Positions 29,611-39,055 of a stretch of 64,000 nt of DNA are shown piece after piece. The notes under the pieces were generated by a model, which was not told the DNA's origin, made no database searches, and saw only the letters and a program-made list of their open reading frames with translations. The stretch is from Phytophthora colocasiae (taxonomy: Eukaryota > Oomycota > Peronosporomycetes > Peronosporales > Peronosporaceae). The translations under genes were made by a program, and so were the position numbers. The stretch is taken from the NCBI GenBank assembly GCA_018806915.1, contig JAGKQI010000078.1:1178001-1242000 (forward strand), written 5' to 3'. Position 1 is the first letter of the stretch, and every line of letters begins with the position of its first letter.

Positions 29611-30332
29611 ATATGTATGTCACTCACATCAGGAGCTTTTCCATATACTTTTTCGTATGGTGTCATGTTGCCTAGCCGACTCATTGGTGTTCTATTTTGC
29701 ACATAAGTCATGTACATGAGGGCTTCCGGCCACCACCTTTCTGGCATTTCAGCATCTTTTAGTGCGCATCTAACTTTGCTCATTTTTGTTTGATGGTCTC
29801 TTTCTGCTGCACCATTTTCTTCTGGGCAGTATGCATTCGACTTTTGAAACACAATGCCCTTATCCTTACAGAAGTTGTTGAACGCTTGATTGACGAACTC
29901 CGTTCCACCATCTGATCTAATGCGTCTAATTGTGAACTTTCCGTCACGTTCCAGTTGCATGAGTAGCGTTTTAACTTTGTCGTTTACTTCTGTCTTATTC
30001 CGGAGAACAAATGTCCAACGCCATGATGATTGATCGTCAATTATGCTCAAGAAATATCTTATAGTTCCAACAGTACCATAGACTCCCATTGTTTTCATCG
30101 GCCCGTTCGTATCCATGTGGATCGTACTAATTGGGCGGGTGTCTCTAGTGCCGTGCAAATTCCGATATGACATTCTTCTCATCTTCATCTCCGCACATGT
30201 GGAGCAAAAGAAGTTTACTTGACTCAGCTTGCTTCGCTCCGCATACGGAATACCTTTGACAAGCTGCTTACTCATTATGTCTATCAGCTTTTCTTTATTT
30301 ACATGCCCAAGTCTCACATGCCATTCCTTCAT
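29583..30332 (-). pseudogene. Copia-2 integrase, C-terminally deleted
   Basis: The frame opens with WHVRLGHVNKEKLIDIM, the zinc-finger CSTC, then the core with IHMDTNGP, RSDGGTEFV and PEENGAAERDHQ, i.e. all three acidic positions. It stops after APDVSDIHIWGG, where a Ty1/copia integrase normally continues with a long C-terminal region and linker; several hundred bases are gone and the downstream frame differs. It is separated from gag-protease by a single in-frame TAG (30351-30353). Confidence 0.87.
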
Positions 30333-30350
30333 TAGACTCTCAAGTTTAGT

Positions 30351-32135
30351 CTAGTTAGGTAAAGCAAGTGGCTTGCAAGGCTTTGTTTTGATGGCATTGC
30401 ACATCACTTGCCTTTCCTTTAGCGAGCAGGTTTGAATATAATATGCTCCATTGAATGTCTTTGCCACAAACACCAATTTGTGCTTCCAGAGTACAAACTT
30501 GTACAATCCTGTATAGCTTTCTATAATCTGATAACCTGCCTTCTTAAGCCAATACTCACTTAGTATATTTGATGTTGCGTTTGGTACTAGTGCTATGTTG
30601 CTGAACTGTACCGGTTTGGTACCAGTTGGACTCAAGACATGCAACTTAATTGTACCAACAAATGTATTTCTCAGTTTAGAGCCCTGTCCAAATGTAAATA
30701 CGTAGTCGTCGTTTGGGCTCTTGGTCACAAAAACCGACGCTCGCCCAGTCAGTCCATGCCCGCATCCTGTATCCAAAACCCAAGAATTTTCTGTTAACTC
30801 GCGCAGTGGCTCCAACAGAAAAGGATACAAGCGACTTACCGTATCTTCCAGGCTCTTTGCTTTTTCTTCGATCTCTGCGGCTGCAGATGTGACCGATGCA
30901 TTGTTGACAGGGATCCCACTGTTGCCATCAAACTCATCCATATCCTCGTCACTGTCTGCAGTGCTGGACACAACAGGTGAGTTGGGTGTACTAAATCCAC
31001 CGGGTGTCAACGGCACATCTGCCGAAGCAGTCGCAGGAGGCGTACTTGGCCCACTCTCTGCAATGCTGAGCTTTTCGAGGCACGCAGCATCAACAGGGAT
31101 CTCGACGCGCGGGGCAGACTGGGCGGGCTGCACCTTCTGCACTCGAGCGTGATCTGTCTTCCGAATCCGCAGGCGCTTTGGCTCGCTGTAGATGTTCTTG
31201 CGGCCAACACCATTCGCAATATCCCTTTTTCTAACAGGGCAGTCCCGTTTGAAGTGGGGACCAATTCCATTCATGTCATTGTGAACGCCGTTGCAATAGA
31301 AGCAGGCGTTCACGCGCTCATCGTCCATGGGTAAGGGTGTGGCCTTACGCTTCCCCGATTTCTTGGACTGGACCTTCTTCCCACCAGCTGTAGCCGAGGC
31401 AGCATAGTTGACCGGAACAGGCGTGTCAGTTTTCCCCATTGCCTGTATCTCCGCCTTGCTCTTGTTCCCGAAGATACTCCTCATCTTCTTCTCCACCTTT
31501 TCCAACGTGAATTCATCAGGCGTAAAAGTGACACTTGGTCCCCAAAGGTGGCTCGGGATGAGCGACAGAACCTTCCCAATCATCAGTTGACTAGGGAGAA
31601 GGTGTACCCTCAATGTATCTTGGCCCTGCCTGTTCAGCCGATTGCGCACCGCACGCAGACGCTGAAAAAGCTCACCAATCGAGCCGAAATCCATAGCCAG
31701 GGTGTGCTCAAACTCTTGGATCATCTCCACCATCCCCATTGCGTTGTTCTGTCCAAAATCAGCCTCAAGTTGCTGCCAGAACTGCGGGACCGGCTGTGGT
31801 GTGCTCAATTGCGCCATATAGCCGTGCGGGAGTGTCTGATTGAACAGATCCCGCAGGTACGATTCCTGCTCTTGCAAAAAGGCCGTTTCTAGCGCATGTC
31901 CATTACGCTGGGCCTCAGTCGCTTGGTCACTCAAAGCCGGTACAGGGGCCGGATTCGTGAGCAAATCCTGATACCCTAGAGTCGGTGCAGATCGACCGGC
32001 TTGAATCTCGGTGACACGACGACGGTTGGTCATCTGCGTCAGATGCGCCAACACCGCATCCTTCCATCGCTGAAAGTCGCTTGGCTTGCCGTTGAACTTC
32101 AGCCCCGAAAAGTCCTTCTTGTTTTCCTTGGCCAT
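30351..32135 (-). CDS. Copia-2 gag-protease
   Basis: ATG at 32135 starts MAKENKKDFSGLKFNGK. The gag domain (residues about 10-230) is followed by a zinc-binding motif whose second half is far from the first: CFYC, then twelve residues, then HFKRDC (CX2CX12HX4C). The protease signature WVLDTGCGHG is near residue 458. The frame ends at an amber codon in line with the integrase frame 19 bases on, so gag and pol could be joined by readthrough, or the stop may be a mutation. Confidence 0.87.
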   Translation of the reverse strand: MAKENKKDFSGLKFNGKPSDFQRWKDAVLAHLTQMTNRRRVTEIQAGRSAPTLGYQDLLTNPAPVPALSDQATEAQRNGHALETAFLQEQESYLRDLFNQTLPHGYMAQLSTPQPVPQFWQQLEADFGQNNAMGMVEMIQEFEHTLAMDFGSIGELFQRLRAVRNRLNRQGQDTLRVHLLPSQLMIGKVLSLIPSHLWGPSVTFTPDEFTLEKVEKKMRSIFGNKSKAEIQAMGKTDTPVPVNYAASATAGGKKVQSKKSGKRKATPLPMDDERVNACFYCNGVHNDMNGIGPHFKRDCPVRKRDIANGVGRKNIYSEPKRLRIRKTDHARVQKVQPAQSAPRVEIPVDAACLEKLSIAESGPSTPPATASADVPLTPGGFSTPNSPVVSSTADSDEDMDEFDGNSGIPVNNASVTSAAAEIEEKAKSLEDTVSRLYPFLLEPLRELTENSWVLDTGCGHGLTGRASVFVTKSPNDDYVFTFGQGSKLRNTFVGTIKLHVLSPTGTKPVQFSNIALVPNATSNILSEYWLKKAGYQIIESYTGLYKFVLWKHKLVFVAKTFNGAYYIQTCSLKERQVMCNAIKTKPCKPLALPN

Positions 32136-32157
32136 CTTCAGTACTTAATACTTGAAA

Positions 32158-32461
32158 TGTTGAACACGAAAACTTTGTTGTTGTTTTAATCTCAATTTAT
32201 TATTCTCTACTTAATTGCCCTCTAATAGACCGATGTGCTCAGTCGTTGGCAAAAGGAGAAGTGAGCTCCTTTCGCCGGTTTGACCATCATCGCACGAGTG
32301 AATTGTTGCCGTCGGCAGAAGCGCCGACAGCGTTGATTGGCAGTTACAGACGCCGCCTTTCCACACTTAGACAGTGTTCACTTAACTTGAATATACTTAT
32401 CTAATCTTTTGTATACTACACCACAGCCTATGCCTCCACTGGCTTGTGGCTCATTCTAACA
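32158..32461 (-). repeat. Copia-2 5' LTR
   Basis: 304 bp, same sequence as 27796-28099, followed by GTTCG at 32462-32466. Confidence 0.93.
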
Positions 32462-33312
32462 GTTCGGCCAATCCATCAACAAACACCACATGACGTTTGG
32501 ATTCATCTTCAATCTCCAGTACTTCTTCCACGTCCTTAACGTCAATTGTTCGAGTCTCCCGCTTGTCTCCTATCATGTTTCGAAGACTTTTGGCCATGAA
32601 TCCACGTAACAATCCACTCATTTCTGTCCACAGTCAATGCGAATGCCATTGTCGTTGTTGACTTTCCCGACCCAGAAGGACCGATAATCCAGCCCAAATG
32701 ACCATTGACCAATACTTTTTCCTGCAAGAACTTGAATTGGTTGTGGAATGTAGGTCTGCAGTAGAGTTTCAAGCGAGCTGGAGGAAGTCCAGACCCGTCC
32801 ATATCCTCTTGTTCCAGTAGGAAATACTGGGAGTTCGGGTTGTAAGTGTGTGATCCCCGTCGAGTCGATTGCCATTCCAGACGTCGCTTCTTAACTTGTG
32901 GGTTGCTCTCTTCAGCCTCTGGAATCACCACCAATACGTGAACTGGACCTAATCCAGCAGCAACAGCTTCTTCACTTTCGTGGCCGAGTTTACAACTGAC
33001 CAGGCCAACAGATCGCAGTGTTGCATCATTAACATTTAGTAATTTCAAGTCGTCAGTATCACCCACACCTTTCTCGAATTGAAGTAGTGTCATCCATTTC
33101 TCCTCCTTGTCGTTGTTCTCTTTCGTCTCCTCGGTTGTATCCTTTTTCGTTTTTTCTTTCGCCAGGAAAAGCTGCAGTGTTGGCCAGGGAACTCCGATTA
33201 ACCCATCGCTCCGGTTCTTGATCATTTCCTTCAATTCAGACACCGAATTGGCATCGTCAATTTCGATGGGGAGCGCTACTCCCGTTCCAATGATCGCGCA
33301 AGACAGGTGCAT

Positions 33313-33579
33313 CCTTCAAGCTGCAGATTCTTAAGTGAAGAACAGTATGTGTTTTTTTAAAGATGGACAAGTCTTCTTCTCTCAGATTTTGGATTTTATT
33401 TGAATAATATTGTGAGCGAAAGTGACCAACACTGTTTAGATTTTTCGGAGGTCATTATGTGCGTGTTCCTAAGAAAATTATAATGACCAAGGCAAACTAT
33501 CATGAATGAGGGGAACTGACCAAGGCTGAAGTTGATCGATTTTACCTTCTCATTCCAGAATTTCCCTCCTGGTGGAAAT
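33313..33579. promoter_or_regulatory. 267-bp bidirectional promoter region between CRN-A and CRN-B (left block)
   Basis: The region separates two divergent CRN start codons and is conserved, with the same 267-bp length, at 45022-45288. On the CRN-B side TCTCATTCCAGAATTTCCC (33548-33566) matches the oomycete initiator plus flanking promoter region consensus (GCTCATTYYNCAWTTT) well and would give a leader of about 30 bases. On the CRN-A side only a weak CTTCACTT is seen. Confidence 0.55.
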
Positions 33580-34734
33580 ATGCTCAACCTGTTCTGTGCG
33601 ATTGTTGGTGCGCAAGGGAGCGCGTTCGAGGTGAAAATCGACGAGAATGAGTCGGTTTCCGCGTTGAAGGAAGCTATCGCGGCTGCGTTGAAGTACAAGG
33701 GACGGCCCGACCTGCTACAACTTTTCCTGGCGAAGACGAAGGGTGGCGTGTGGTTGACATATGACGACGATCTGGTCAAGATGCTGCTGGAGAACCGCGT
33801 TGACACTTCAAAACTACAGGAGTTGTGGCCAATATGGAAGTTGAACAGAGAAAAAAATCCGCAGTTGTTTGGGGAACAAGTGTCGCTTGGAGAAGATGTG
33901 GTTCACGTACTCGTGAAACTTCCTGAGGAGAAATCTGTGCTGAGTGAGACGCGATTGCACTCAGGAATTGAAGATCAGAGACTGGTGAAGAGACTGAAAA
34001 CTACTGAAGTGGAGAAGTGGGAATGGAAGGAAGAAGAAGTCGTGTATTCTAGAGACCGCCAACTCTTCTTCGTAAATCGTGAGAAGGCGGTGAAGGACCT
34101 GGTCAAATTTCACAAAAAAAAATTCTACCGTGCGAAGCTACGATCTGGTGGTATATGGGTGATTCCACTCCTGAGCAATGGCCGAGGACTCGGGAAGTCT
34201 GCGTTTTGTCAAGAGTACATTCGTGAATGCCAGTCACTGAAGCCTGACTCGCGAATGGATGAATTTATGGACACTTTACGAAGCTGCCACACGATACCTA
34301 TTACGTTAAATCACATGGACGTTCTTGACGACAATGGCGACTTTCAAGAGCGCCGAGCATCACGAAGTGTAATTGAATGCATCCAGGAATTCTTCAAAGC
34401 TAACTATGGTGTTTTACCTCACGCTTTCGACAATTTCGAAAATGGATTTGTGACCCTTTTGAAAAGGTTAACGGAGGAAGTGGGGCCCCTTTTCATAGTG
34501 ATCGATGAAATTGGTTTGACTTTTAACCACGGCAAACTGGATGATGGTGCGAGGAGAAAGAAGTTCTTCCAATTTTGCGAAATGCTGCAACCGCTGTTTC
34601 ACAATCGGAAACTGTTTTTTGTAATTGCCGGTAAAGCGTCATTCCTTGATCATGTTACGAGGGACGGCGGTTTCAATAGTCGCTTCGTGTTCAAGCACCT
34701 TGATCTTTGTCCTCTTGGGTGTGATTCGATCTAG
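33580..34734 (+). CDS. CRN-B Crinkler effector with P-loop NTPase domain (left copy)
   Basis: The start is the ATG at 33580 (MLNLFCAIVGAQGSAFEVK), the usual CRN beginning, rather than the in-frame ATG 48 bases upstream. The header carries LQLFLAK near residue 46 and VVHVLVKLPE near residue 109. The C-terminal region has a Walker A (GRGLGKSA, near 201) and a Walker B (LFIVIDEIG, near 305), so this is a CRN of the P-loop NTPase class. The frame ends at TAG (34732-34734), but 57 further codons in the same frame (34735-34905) match the CRN tail at 2-118, so the protein is probably shortened. It is expected to be secreted and act in the plant cell; no classical signal peptide is obvious, as in many CRNs. 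Confidence 0.85.
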   Translation: MLNLFCAIVGAQGSAFEVKIDENESVSALKEAIAAALKYKGRPDLLQLFLAKTKGGVWLTYDDDLVKMLLENRVDTSKLQELWPIWKLNREKNPQLFGEQVSLGEDVVHVLVKLPEEKSVLSETRLHSGIEDQRLVKRLKTTEVEKWEWKEEEVVYSRDRQLFFVNREKAVKDLVKFHKKKFYRAKLRSGGIWVIPLLSNGRGLGKSAFCQEYIRECQSLKPDSRMDEFMDTLRSCHTIPITLNHMDVLDDNGDFQERRASRSVIECIQEFFKANYGVLPHAFDNFENGFVTLLKRLTEEVGPLFIVIDEIGLTFNHGKLDDGARRKKFFQFCEMLQPLFHNRKLFFVIAGKASFLDHVTRDGGFNSRFVFKHLDLCPLGCDSI

Positions 34735-34905
34735 ACAATCATCAAGAAAACGCGATGGGAAGTTACAAAGAGCGCGAGTATCCAGGATCATTTGCAACTT
34801 ACGGAGGATCAAGTGACGAAAGCTGCCAATCACCTCGTTGACACGACATTTGGTCATCCTCGATTGTTGCTAGGTGCGTTCGAAAAGTGTGATTCTTGTG
34901 ACTAA
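34735..34905 (+). pseudogene. CRN-B tail beyond the in-frame stop
   Basis: The stretch continues in frame after the TAG of CRN-B, with KTRWEVTKSASIQDHLQL, DTTFGHPR and a final TAA at 34903-34905. It is homologous to the tail at 2-118 and to the inverted copy, where Gypsy-2 has inserted. It is either untranslated remnant or reached by stop readthrough. Confidence 0.7.
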
Positions 34906-35067
34906 ATAACACGGTGTGGAGTATTTTCTCGAGTACGGTTTAAAACGATAATGAACTCAAAGTGGTTCACACGTATCGATGCAAGGATTGTTTTTTATTT
35001 TCCCACAAATAGAATAATCTCATGGTCTTCTTTCATTCTGTCTGATAGAATCGAAGACGTTTGTGTT

Positions 35068-36506
35068 ATGGAGAACATCAACTTCCCCACTAAGACACGA
35101 GATGAACACAAACAACTGGCCCACATTGGTCGTGGCACGTACGGAGATGTAAGTTCGCTAGCTATCCAAAGGTTTTGATTCATAAGACTTGATTTTTAAA
35201 CACACTTTTTTTTTCTTCAGGTGTTTCTGTGTGAACGTCTTGCTACAGGACAACAAGTGTGTTTAAAAGAGATGGATATGACATTCCAATCCTCGGAAGA
35301 ACGGTAAACTTTTCAAGTTAAAACATTCACTTGAGTACACACTTTATAAAGGTGATTTTTGTAGAAAGAGGTGTCTGAACGAGGTAGCGCTGTTCCAGCT
35401 TCTTCCTTCCCATCCAAATATCATTAAGTTTTATGAAGCTTTTTGGGCTGAAAACCACGAAGAAAATCAGCAACTTCTCATCCTCAGTCTGGAACACGCA
35501 GATGGAGGAGACCTCGAGCAGTATCTACGTTCGAACTCAATCCAAGAGGACAAAGCTCGAGAGATTTTCGCTCAAATAGCACAAGGAGTCAACCACTTGC
35601 ACCGAAATCGTGTGGTTCATCGCGATCTCAAATGTGGCAATGTTTTCCTCTTTCAATCCGGACGAGTTGTTCTAGGGGATTTGGGTACTTCCAAGCAGCT
35701 TCCACCGGCGTCTGCTTGGAACGGAATACCTCACGTCGACAGCTGTCGGATCGCCGCTTTACATGAGCCCAGAGATACTGGAAGGTGAGCTTCATGGCTT
35801 CGCTACTGATATTTGGTCGCTTGGTTGTGTCTTGTACGAAATGTTGACTGGGAAAGCGGCTTTTAGTGCTCCGTCGTATCCTGCGGTTGTTTATCGTATC
35901 ACCCAAGGTCAATATGAGCCTCTGAGTGCTAATGTTTTTTCAGAAGCAGTCGAATTGATATCAAGTATGCTGCAAAAAGATCCTCAGAGCCGACCAAGTA
36001 TCACTGAAGTGCTTCAATCGCCTTGGCTCCAGTCTCGAAAACTCTTGGAAGTCAACAAGGAAGAGTCTGGAATGGAATGTTCAGCTGATCATTTGATTGA
36101 GAGTATCCCTCCCGTCCCAGTGTGGAGTCAAGTGAACAAATCTACAGAAGAATCAGCGCCAACGCAAACGTTTATATCACCGCCACCAGCTCCAGTACAG
36201 CGAGTGACTGCAACTCCAATTCGTCGATCACAAAATCGCAAGGAAAATGATCGTCTTTGGCGAGTTCCTTCACCACTGATACGGGTTTGTGTATGCTGTT
36301 TGTCGTGCGCTGTAGGTGTTGTCAATCTACTTACGAATCGTGTTTTGTAGCTTGATGTGCAACCTCCGCCACCTCCAGTTCTTCCTCAACGAAAACATTT
36401 ATCCATTCCATCTACGAAATATCAACGACACGGTATTTCAGCGGAACCAGTACTACAGTTTGAGGTACGAGGTGTTCATATTGGTACATCTCGACACCAG
36501 AACTAA
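35068..36506 (+). pseudogene. NEK-like protein kinase, copy 2 (four exons, frameshifted)
   Basis: Exons 35068-35148, 35221-35303, 35365-36284 and 36351-36506 join in phase, with GT-AG introns. Exon 1 ends in the glycine loop (IGRGTYGD), exon 2 holds the lysine (VCLKEMD), exon 3 the catalytic HRDLKCGN, the metal-binding position as LGDLGTSK (copy 1 has LGDFG), and SPLYMSPE/DIWSLGCVLYEML; exon 4 is proline-rich (PPPPPVLPQRK). Relative to copy 1, eleven bases are missing near 35713, just before the activation segment, which shifts the frame. NIMA-related kinases regulate mitosis, cilia and microtubules. It lies downstream of CRN-B in both blocks that keep it. Confidence 0.85.
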
Positions 36507-37490
36507 GTTTAATATCAAGAGCACGATTATATATTTTTTAAATGAACTTTCATCGTCTTCCTGTTGTCAATTTTCCATGCCAACCTAGGACAAATGCGAC
36601 TGGTGCTGCCACTGAGGCATCTCCATCGCTGGTAGTTTGTGTTCGAACTCCTCATCTGTCAGGCGCTGATCACTTGGTGTCAAGAACTCGTAGCTACTGA
36701 ATACTGGAGGCTGCTATTTAAAATCTGTTATTATTGCACTACTTTGCTGTCGTAGCATTATTACTCCCTTATCGCCTGTCATAACTACTGTTTATCTGTT
36801 TAAAACATTTTTCGCACTATTTTTACACCGATTTTCCAACAGTAATTCGTAGTGATGCTGAAAATTTCTGTGACTCCGGCAAACAAACACGAGAAGCCGA
36901 GGTGTCTGGTAGCGCGTTCGTGGATGTGTTCGTCACGTTCATACATGTTGTTGCGAGCTGCCGTGAACGTATACAGTACTCCAACAAGAACGAAATCTCG
37001 CCCCTCTATATTTTGTCCTCGTTATGGACGTTATTAGATGGAGGGGACATCGAACTCGAAATCCATCTCAGAGATCTCCGAGTTGAATGCATCAGAATCG
37101 TCGTTATCGGGAGCATATGAGCTGTCTGAGCTGTATGTTGTCCCCGCAGCAATGCCCATTGCACTGGGCTGATTGTTTTATGAGGAGTTTTGCCTAAAAG
37201 AGAGACCGATATTAGCACTGACCTCCAAGCCGTTTTACAACTGCTATGCAGAAACAGTCTCAGTAACCTCTTCGAAGTAAGGTTGTAATCCTAGCAGTAC
37301 CTCGTGCGCATTAGCGACTAACAGGAACGTAGTACGTGTAACAGGTCATTAGTACTTGAGATTAGAGCGGATCCGAGTAACAGGCTCTAGGCTGCAATCC
37401 TGTTGTCGACTAACAGGATCGTAGTGGTTGTAACAGGTCATTAGTATTTGAGACTAGAGCAACAGGTATGTAGTGCCTACGCAACAGCTT
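36507..37490. other. Stretch without recognisable genes
   Basis: Nearly 1 kb with only short frames (for example 36902-37120) that I cannot assign. It includes two 54-bp direct repeats described separately. No transposon ends could be found. Confidence 0.5.
37315..37460 (+). repeat. Two 54-bp direct repeats
   Basis: 37315-37368 and 37407-37460 both begin CGACTAACAGGA and end AGAGC; six differences in 54 positions by my count. The spacer is 38 bp. They may be remnants of a longer tandem repeat. Confidence 0.75.
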
Positions 37491-37815
37491 TTAATTATTT
37501 CCCAATACTGGACCGGCGAACATGGTTTTATCCACGACAAAGAACGCCATCAATGGATTCCCAACGCCGAGATGAAGCACACCTCCTGAGTCCGTATCCA
37601 CAGATGATGGCGAGTCTGTGTGGACGTCAACCACGATAACGTCGCTCTTGCCGGAGTCTTCACAGCTTTCAAACAACAGTCTCGGGTACCACCCCACGTA
37701 TTTTGATCCACCACTTCCGAATCGCTCTTCCATGACTGTCTTCAAGAAATCCACTTGGGTCTCACATAACGGTTGATGGTGAGCCTGAAGACTTGCAATC
37801 TCTTCAATAAACCTG
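37491..37815 (-). pseudogene. DUF3160-like C-terminal fragment
   Basis: The minus-strand frame reads FIEEIASLQAHHQPLCE, then YVGWYPRLLFES, SDVIVVDVHTDSPSS, VLHLGVGNP and FAGPVLGNN before a stop. The VDVHTD / LH.GVGN / AGPV pattern is that of the C-terminal part of DUF3160-family proteins, whose function is unknown. The N-terminal bulk of such a protein is missing and the final tyrosine-rich end is lost, so it is a fragment. Its upstream end is fused to the CRN-type upstream segment at about 37816. Confidence 0.5.
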
Positions 37816-37819
37816 GAGC

Positions 37820-38087
37820 CTTATGAAAAATATTGTGAGCGAAAGTGACCAACACTGTTTAGATTTTTCGGAGGATTCTGTGTGTGATCCTAAGAAAAAT
37901 ATAATGACAGAGGCAAACTATCATGAATGAGGGGAACAGAACTATGGCTGAAGCTGCTTTCCGAGGTCATTTAGATGTGGTTCAATGGTTCCATGAGAAC
38001 ATCAATGCAAGTTGCACAATAAGAGCAATGGATGGGGCTGCGATGGAAGGTGACCTCGACATGGTAAAGTGGCTCCACTCCAAATGA
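37820..38087 (+). pseudogene. CRN upstream segment joined to an ankyrin-repeat fragment
   Basis: Positions 37820-37943 closely match the CRN-A/CRN-B intergenic sequence at about 33395-33520 (TTGTGAGCGAAAGTGACC, TTTAGATTTTTCGGAGG, AACTATCATGAATGAGGGG). At ATG 37944 a 47-residue frame begins, with FRGHLDVVQWFHEN and MEGDLDMVKWLHSK, two ankyrin-type repeats of the kind common in oomycete genomes, ending at TGA 38085-38087. The last bases, CAAATGATCCTGGATAC (38081-38097), already belong to the CRN-B tail, so the ankyrin fragment ends exactly at the edge of the inverted block. Confidence 0.65.
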
Positions 38088-38097
38088 TCCTGGATAC

Positions 38098-38362
38098 TGT
38101 TGTCGCCGTGGCAACACTGTGAGGTTGTAGATGGGATCAAGCCCAGCAACAACATCACTGCAGAAGAATCGAGAAACAAGTACAGACGGTTAGACCGCAG
38201 ACGGTTGCTGCAAACACAGACGGTTGTAGCAAAGCACGGAAGTGCACTAACCGTCCATAAAGCCTCCAGGACATGCATATCAAAGAAGAGCAGCTAGTGC
38301 AGGAGCTAAGGAACTGCTCAATACATTATCACTTCTACATTTTCCATTTGGGAGCCATAACA
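38098..38362 (+). repeat. Gypsy-2 5' LTR
   Basis: 265 bp, TGTTGTCGCC ... GCCATAACA. It is followed at once by AAGAATTCCTTTAGC, shared with Gypsy-1, where a primer-binding site should be. Confidence 0.93.
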
Positions 38363-38435
38363 AAGAATTCCTTTAGCTGGATAGCTACCAGCATGAAGAC
38401 CCTGACGACGCGATGGCAGCAGTCCCAGCCGGGGA

Positions 38436-39055
38436 ATGCCTGTCGCTGTCTACCCTCCACTACCACCGGGATCGGAACGTGAATTGCGAATGATGCAAGA
38501 AACAACAACTCGGACGGCAGTCATCCGCGAGTCGAGACAAATCGTCAAGTGGAAGCCCTGGCCCAACACTCTGCTGCAGCGCATCAACGGAATGCGGAAC
38601 AAATTGGCCAGGTCCGGCTTCAGCAAGACCGACTTGCTGCTCAAACTTCAGAATATCTTCAAGCACAACATGACCGTCAGGCCGCACTGATGGAGCAGCA
38701 AAACGAGATGCGGCGTCAAATGGACGAAGCATCGCAGATATCTGGAAGAGCAATACAAGATTCTGAAGGAGGCTGAACAAGCTGTTGGCCTTCAAGGACA
38801 GAGGCTGGAAAGCTTAGCAGAAGCTGTTCAGCCGCACTTACAAACCCGCTGGGGTGCTTTTGCTCAAGGAGCAGAGCAGGCAGCTGATGGAAGAATGTCC
38901 GAAGCTGCTGCAGTCACGGTGGCTGCAGGAACAAATCTCCCGGTGCCTCCGATTTATCGGGGAGCTCTAAAAGGAAAAAGAGAGTTCATGGACAGCTATG
39001 CGATCTACACAAGACGCATAAAGGCGCTGAATCAAGGAACTCAGGCTAAGTTTTC
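38436..39055 (+). pseudogene. Gypsy-2 gag N-terminus
   Basis: From ATG 38436 (MPVAVYPPLPPGSEREL) a Gln/Ala-rich coiled-coil region follows, but the frame changes at about 38545 and again at about 38765. The segments read QQDRLAAQTSEYLQAQ, MEQQNEMRRQMDEASQ, and GALKGKREFMDSYAIYTRR. The gag core then continues in the next feature. Confidence 0.7.

Larger units (their letters stand above)
27796..32461 (-). mobile_element. Copia-2 LTR retrotransposon, internally deleted
   Basis: LTRs of 304 bp at 27796-28099 and 32158-32461 appear identical; GTTCG flanks it (27791-27795 and 32462-32466), and the uninterrupted CRN-A at 46150 has a single copy of that site. Minus-strand order: gag-protease, integrase, reverse transcriptase-RNase H, polypurine tract (CACTTAGTGGGAG, reading 28112-28100), 3' LTR. 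The integrase-to-reverse transcriptase linker is missing. Unlike the other Copia elements, the base after the 5' LTR (TTTCAAGTATTAAG) does not match the initiator tRNA half-site. Confidence 0.94.
27158..33312 (-). pseudogene. CRN-A Crinkler effector gene, left copy, split by Copia-2
   Basis: The N-terminal part (33312-32467) has the CRN header: MHLSCAIIGTGVALPIEIDD, an intact LQLFLAK motif near residue 48, and HVLVVIP near residue 125, followed by a P-loop GPSGSGKSTT. The C-terminal part (27795-27241) resumes exactly after the Copia-2 target duplication and reads to the stop. A 17-bp deletion near 32568, absent from the copy at 45289-46713, also breaks the frame, so the gene was damaged independently of the insertion. 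Crinklers are modular host-directed effectors that act mostly in the plant nucleus; the header is regarded as a translocation and ubiquitin-like domain and the C-terminus as the active part. Confidence 0.9.
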
